Assembly (NCBI GenBank): GCA_000176735.1 | Contig: ADBE01000068.1 | Location: 32,103 to 96,102 of the forward strand | DNA from: Neisseria polysaccharea ATCC 43768 | Lineage (GTDB): Bacteria; Pseudomonadota; Gammaproteobacteria; Burkholderiales; Neisseriaceae | DNA length: 64,000 nucleotides | Direction: 5' to 3' | In this document: piece by piece, positions 57,739-64,000 of the stretch | Layout: each line of letters begins with the position of its first letter | Position numbering within the stretch: position 1 is the stretch's first letter | Notes under the pieces: model-generated | Seen by the model: the letters and a program-made list of their open reading frames with translations, nothing else | What the model was told of the DNA's origin: nothing | Databases searched by the model: none | Made by a program: the position numbers and the translations under genes

Positions 57739-58017
57739 TTACCGGTTATGCCTGATGAGTCGGTAAAAGGTTTCGCCGTCTTGGATATAACCCAGTTCTA
57801 CCCGGGCGATTTCCGAAATGGCCTCTTGACCGTTTTCCAAATCATAGACTTCGGCGGCAAGGGAATGATTGCGTAGGGCGAGTGTCTGGTTTTTTTCTTC
57901 TTGAACGGCAATCTGTTCTTTCAGACTGCTGTTGCGTCCGATGCTGCCTTTGCCGAACCACAGGCTGTATTGGCAACAGACAAGTGCGAAGGATAAAACG
58001 ACAGTTACCCACTTCAT
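57739..58017 (-). CDS. ftsB: Cell division protein FtsB (DivIC)
   Basis: 92 residues: one membrane helix at the N terminus (WVTVVLSFALVCCQYSLWFG), then a coiled coil (LKEQIAVQEEKNQTLALRNH) and the conserved C-terminal segment with ARVELGYIQDGETFYRLI. It links FtsQ and FtsL at the septum. Start is 14 bases after the eno stop, the usual gene order. Confidence 0.92.
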   Translation of the reverse strand: MKWVTVVLSFALVCCQYSLWFGKGSIGRNSSLKEQIAVQEEKNQTLALRNHSLAAEVYDLENGQEAISEIARVELGYIQDGETFYRLIRHNR

Positions 58018-58031
58018 ACCTTAACCTTTTC

Positions 58032-59805
<1,774 letters not shown>

Positions 59806-59819
59806 AAGGCGAAACCGTG

Positions 59820-60677
<858 letters not shown>

Positions 60678-60683
60678 TCAGGG

Positions 60684-61067
60684 TTACAGCACGGTGTGCG
60701 GCGGTTCGTAGGAGATGATGTCGCGGATTTTGTTGTTTCCGTCTACCAAGACGACTTTGGGTTCATGCGCGGCGATTTCCGGTTCGGAGAGTTGGATATA
60801 AGACATAATGATGACGATATCGCCTTTCTGCACCAGCCTGGCCGCCGCACCGTTCAGGCAGACCACGCCGCTGCCGCGTTTGCCTGAAATGGTATAGGTT
60901 TCAAAACGTTCGCCGTTGTTGTTGTTGACGATGGCGACTTTTTCGTTGGGATAGATGCCTGCCGCGTCCAACAGGTCTTGATCGACGGTAATGCTGCCGA
61001 CGTAGTTCAAATCGGCTTCGGTTACGGTGGCGCGGTGGATTTTTCCGCCAAGCATAGTACGGAACAT
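60684..61067 (-). CDS. panD: Aspartate 1-decarboxylase
   Basis: 127 residues: [20 protein letters not shown], with the self-cleavage site Gly24-Ser25 in [17 protein letters not shown] giving the pyruvoyl cofactor. [24 protein letters not shown] core ([20 protein letters not shown]) present. Produces beta-alanine for pantothenate. About 21 bases upstream of kdsA. Confidence 0.97.
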   Translation of the reverse strand: MFRTMLGGKIHRATVTEADLNYVGSITVDQDLLDAAGIYPNEKVAIVNNNNGERFETYTISGKRGSGVVCLNGAAARLVQKGDIVIIMSYIQLSEPEIAAHEPKVVLVDGNNKIRDIISYEPPHTVL

Positions 61068-61228
61068 GTATTTCCTTTTGGTTTGTGTGCGGTCTGACGG
61101 GCGCGATGCCGTCTGAAAATCTGAATGCCGTATTATAGTGGAGTTTCCTTCAAATTCATAATGGCAAGGCTTCGGGTAGGGAAGCTGTTTTCAGACGGCA
61201 TTTCATTTTTGTCGATTGGCAATCCGGC

Positions 61229-61684
61229 TCAACTCTCCCAATCGATTGAGAAAATGCTGCCGTCCAAATGCAGTTTGACGGCAAGGATTTCGTCGCTTTC
61301 CATATTGGCGGGCATATAATCCATAACGGCAAAAGCCGGACTTTCTGCCCATAAGCTGATATAGGTCAACTGCATAGTGCGGACAAACTTTGCCGCATCA
61401 CGGCTTGTTTGGGTATCTTTGGTGTGAAAGTCGATATAGCGGCTGTCCCGTTTCAAATATTCCGTCAGTGCGGCGCGTGCGGCATCATCGGCTTTTTCCA
61501 ATTCGGACAGGAAGGCGGCAAATGCATCCAATGTTTTGGTTGGCAGGCTGTTTTCATTTTCTGCCCACAGGGATACCTCGACAAGATTGCCTTTGACGGT
61601 CAGCTCGTCTTCCCAGAGGACATCTTCTTCTCCGTCAAAACCTTCGGTGGACAGTTGTTGGAAATAGGGGTGAAAAATCGACAT
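61229..61684 (-). CDS. Small acidic protein, DUF2004-like, unknown
   Basis: 151 residues: MSIFHPYFQQLSTEGFDGEE, FAAFLSELEKADDAARAALT, KRDSRYIDFHTKDTQTSRDA and LHLDGSIFSIDWES. The layout resembles DUF2004 (a small alpha/beta protein of unknown function), but I am not certain. No signal peptide. It stands alone between panD and mfd, which has its own terminator pair before it. Confidence 0.6.
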   Translation of the reverse strand: MSIFHPYFQQLSTEGFDGEEDVLWEDELTVKGNLVEVSLWAENENSLPTKTLDAFAAFLSELEKADDAARAALTEYLKRDSRYIDFHTKDTQTSRDAAKFVRTMQLTYISLWAESPAFAVMDYMPANMESDEILAVKLHLDGSIFSIDWES

Positions 61685-61717
61685 GATTGTTCCTTTTGGT
61701 GAGGATTGGGGGATCGT

Positions 61718-61749
61718 ATGCCGTCTGAACGGTGTTCTTCAGACGGCAT
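61718..61749. terminator. Uptake-sequence inverted pair overlapping the mfd stop
   Basis: ATGCCGTCTGAACG faces TTCTTCAGACGGCAT; the mfd stop (61739-61741) lies inside the right arm. Confidence 0.65.
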
Positions 61750-64000
61750 CGTTACATCCATTTCCTTTGGGCAGGCGTTTGCTTTGCAGGGTTTTTAGCA
61801 CGGTTTTGACGGTGTTGATCCGTACTTCGATGTTTTCCATTTCCGCTGCAAACCTCAATTTGTCTGCCCCTGCCGGCCGGTATTTTTTATCCGTCTGAAT
61901 CAGCAGGATAATCTCCGTCGGGTCGATACAGTGGTGTTTGCCGAAGGTAACGGTTACGGCTTCGCCGGCCGCATCAATGGCATCAATACCCAATTCTTTT
62001 GCCGCAAGCCGTAAGTGGTGGCTTTCGATGAGGGTTTTGACGGGTTGTTCGGGCAGGCCGAAGCGGTCGACGAGTTCTTCGTGTATGGCGTTGATTTGCT
62101 GCACGGTTTCGCAGACGGCGAGGCGTTTGTAGAGGACGAGCCGTTCGTGGATGTCGGGGCAGTAGCTTTCGGGCAGCAGGGCGGGGCTGTGCAGTTTGAT
62201 TTCGGTGGTAATGCCCAATGGCGCGTCGAGGTCGGGCTGGCGGCCTTTTTTGAGGTCGCGCACGGCTTGTTTGAGCATTTCGGTGTAAAGCGTGAAGCCG
62301 ACCTGTATCATTTCGCCGGATTGTCCTTCGCCGAGGATTTCGCCTGCACCGCGGATTTCCAAATCCTGCATGGCGAGGGTGAAACCTGCGCCGAGTTCGT
62401 CCGCTGCGGCAATGGCGTCGAGGCGTTTTTCTGCGTCTTTAGTGATGTATTCGGGCGTGAGCAGGTAGGCGTAGGCTTGGTGATGGCTGCGGCCGACACG
62501 CCCGCGAAGCTGGTGCAGTTGCGCCAGCCCGAATTTGTCGGCGCGGTTGATGATGATGGTGTTGGCGTTGGGGATGTCGATGCCGGTTTCGATGATGGTG
62601 GAACAGAGCAACACGTTGAATCTTTGCTGCAAAAAGTCGCGCATCACTTGTTCCAGTTCGCGCTCGCGCAGTTGTCCGTGTGCCACGCCGATGCGGGCTT
62701 CGGGCAATAGGGTTTCCAGCCGCTCGCGCATGTTTTCAATCGTATCCACTTCATTGTGCAGGAAAAATACCTGCCCGCCGCGTTTGAGTTCGCGCAATAC
62801 GGCTTCGCGCACACTGCCTTCGCTGAAGGGTTTGACAAAAGTTTTGACGGCGAGGCGGCGGCTCGGTGCAGTGGTAATCAGCGAGAAGTCGCGCAGGCCT
62901 TCGAGTGCCATGCTGAGGGTGCGCGGAATCGGTGTGGCGGTCATGGTGAGGATGTCCACATTGGCGCGCAGGCGTTTGAGCTGCTCTTTCTGACGCACGC
63001 CGAAGCGATGTTCTTCATCGATAATCACTAAACCTAAGTTTTTGAATTTGATGTCGTCCTGCACCAGTTTGTGCGTGCCGATAACAATATCGACCGTACC
63101 GTCCGCCATGCCTTCCAGCGCGGCTTTGGTGGCTTTGCTGTTGTTGAAACGCGAAAGGCTGGCGACTTTTACGGGGAAATCGGCGAAGCGGTCGGCGAAA
63201 TTTTGCGCGTGCTGCTCGACCAGAAGCGTGGTCGGGGCGAGTACGGCGACCTGTTTGCCACCCATTACCGCCACAAACGCGGCGCGCAGGACGACTTCGG
63301 TTTTGCCGAAACCGACATCGCCGCACACGAGGCGGTCCATCGGCTTCGCCTGCGTCAAATCTTTAATCACGGCGGCGATGGCGGCGGCTTGGTCTTCGGT
63401 TTCTTCATAGCCGAAACCATCGGCAAACGCTTGATAGTCCATCTCATTGATTTCAAACTTGTGTCCCGATTGGGCGGCACGTTGGGCGTAGAGGTTGAGC
63501 AACTCGGCGGCGGTGTCGCGCGCCTTTTCGGCGGCTTTACGTTTTGCTTTGTTCCACGCGCCGCTGCCGAGCTTGTGCAGGGCGACGTTTTCATGCGCCT
63601 GACCGGAGTAGCGGCTGATTAAATGCAGTTGCGAAACAGGCACATACAGCTGCGCTTCGCCCGCGTATTCGAGCAACATCATTTCGTTGGTTTCGCCGCC
63701 CAAGTCCATTGTGATCAAGCCCATATACCGCCCGATGCCGTGTTCTTCGTGTACGACGGGATCTCCGATGTTGATTTCGGCAAGGTCGCGTAACAGGCCA
63801 TCTGAAACAGCGGCGTGCTTCTTGCGATGATGTTTGCGCGAGCGGGCAACATATTGATACAAATCGGATTCGGTAATGACAGCGATGGCACTTTGAGCGG
63901 CAACCGTTTTGCCCTCTCCCCACCCTCCCCCACGGGGGGAGGGGGCAGCTTGCTGTCGGGTTTGCCCGTGCAGACTATTTTCGATGGGGTACAGGCTGCT
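61739..64000 (-). CDS. mfd: Transcription-repair coupling factor, C-terminal two thirds (cut by window)
   Basis: The frame is open to the right edge, so the N-terminal third is missing. From the edge: the CarD-like RNA polymerase interaction domain (INIGDPVVHEEHGIGRYMGL), the translocase with Walker A MDRLVCGDVGFGKTEVVLRA, DEEHRFGVRQKEQLKRLRAN, and TIIETGIDIPNANTIIINRA, QLHQLRGRVGRSHHQAYAYL, then the TRCF domain. Mfd removes stalled polymerase and recruits UvrA. A GC-rich insert (RGGGWGEG) lies upstream of the CarD-like domain at 63915-63945. The stop is given by an uptake sequence. Confidence 0.97.
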   Translation of the reverse strand, partial: SSLYPIENSLHGQTRQQAAPSPRGGGWGEGKTVAAQSAIAVITESDLYQYVARSRKHHRKKHAAVSDGLLRDLAEINIGDPVVHEEHGIGRYMGLITMDLGGETNEMMLLEYAGEAQLYVPVSQLHLISRYSGQAHENVALHKLGSGAWNKAKRKAAEKARDTAAELLNLYAQRAAQSGHKFEINEMDYQAFADGFGYEETEDQAAAIAAVIKDLTQAKPMDRLVCGDVGFGKTEVVLRAAFVAVMGGKQVAVLAPTTLLVEQHAQNFADRFADFPVKVASLSRFNNSKATKAALEGMADGTVDIVIGTHKLVQDDIKFKNLGLVIIDEEHRFGVRQKEQLKRLRANVDILTMTATPIPRTLSMALEGLRDFSLITTAPSRRLAVKTFVKPFSEGSVREAVLRELKRGGQVFFLHNEVDTIENMRERLETLLPEARIGVAHGQLRERELEQVMRDFLQQRFNVLLCSTIIETGIDIPNANTIIINRADKFGLAQLHQLRGRVGRSHHQAYAYLLTPEYITKDAEKRLDAIAAADELGAGFTLAMQDLEIRGAGEILGEGQSGEMIQVGFTLYTEMLKQAVRDLKKGRQPDLDAPLGITTEIKLHSPALLPESYCPDIHERLVLYKRLAVCETVQQINAIHEELVDRFGLPEQPVKTLIESHHLRLAAKELGIDAIDAAGEAVTVTFGKHHCIDPTEIILLIQTDKKYRPAGADKLRFAAEMENIEVRINTVKTVLKTLQSKRLPKGNGCNDAV

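Overview
The window is chromosomal DNA of a Neisseria species of the meningitidis/gonorrhoeae/lactamica group. The main evidence is dozens of copies of the DNA uptake sequence ATGCCGTCTGAA on both strands, often as inverted pairs between genes where they form terminators. Other support comes from a Correia element, the rpsF-priB-rpsR-rplI order, PilW, and an NmlR-adhC-estD block whose regulator has the four cysteines known from the neisserial protein. adhC is intact here, and it is reported to be defective in gonococci, so N. meningitidis or a close commensal is more likely. This is inference.

Layout. 0-3 kb: end of a FAH-family gene, then an operon creA-yqgE-ruvX on the minus strand in which creA is split by a cassette of about 0.93 kb holding an Rhs remnant and an AT-rich immunity-like gene. 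3-9.4 kb: an EnvC-like amidase activator and a CtpA protease, each broken by one missing base, then a DUF1963 gene and uvrB. 9.4-14.2 kb: a mosaic AT-rich island between uvrB and trmB with a P-loop ATPase (one frameshift at A7), an IS5-family remnant, a SUKH-type immunity-like gene, an unknown acidic protein, a RAYT transposase remnant with REP-like repeats, and a PD-(D/E)XK-like protein. It also carries an uptake sequence of a foreign dialect (AGGTCGTCTGAA). 14.2-25 kb: trmB, a Sel1-repeat protein, uvrC, a copper-exporting ATPase, trxB, the S6/PriB/S18/L9 operon, a TauE/SafE transporter and pssA. 25-27.2 kb: two converging pseudogenes, a YadA-like trimeric adhesin and a pirin. 27.4-39 kb: a DUF4189 protein, uraA, ftsK, tig, clpP, ispG, pilW, rlmN, ndk, zapE. 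39.5-42 kb: formaldehyde/S-nitrosoglutathione detoxification (estD, adhC, nmlR) with a perfect 20-bp operator. 42-52.5 kb: ihfB, rpsA, cmk, an NSS transporter, a candidate small RNA, rsuA, mltD, a methyltransferase, mutM, plsC. 52.5-64 kb: a Correia element, a small secreted protein, nrdA, a 49-residue membrane ORF, nrdB, a YfaE-like ferredoxin, ftsB, eno, a DUF4149 protein, kdsA, panD, a small unknown protein, and mfd running off the edge.

Most of the window is conserved housekeeping: DNA repair (UvrB, UvrC, Mfd, MutM, RuvX), deoxynucleotide supply (NrdA, NrdB, ferredoxin), cell wall and division (EnvC-like, MltD, FtsK, FtsB, KdsA, ZapE), translation, and metal and thiol stress. The accessory interest lies in the creA insertion, the uvrB-trmB island, the decayed adhesin locus, and the intergenic small RNA candidate. 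No CRISPR array, rRNA or tRNA was seen. Three genes in 3-10 kb each lack exactly one base in a homopolymer or short run, so true decay and sequencing error have to be told apart.
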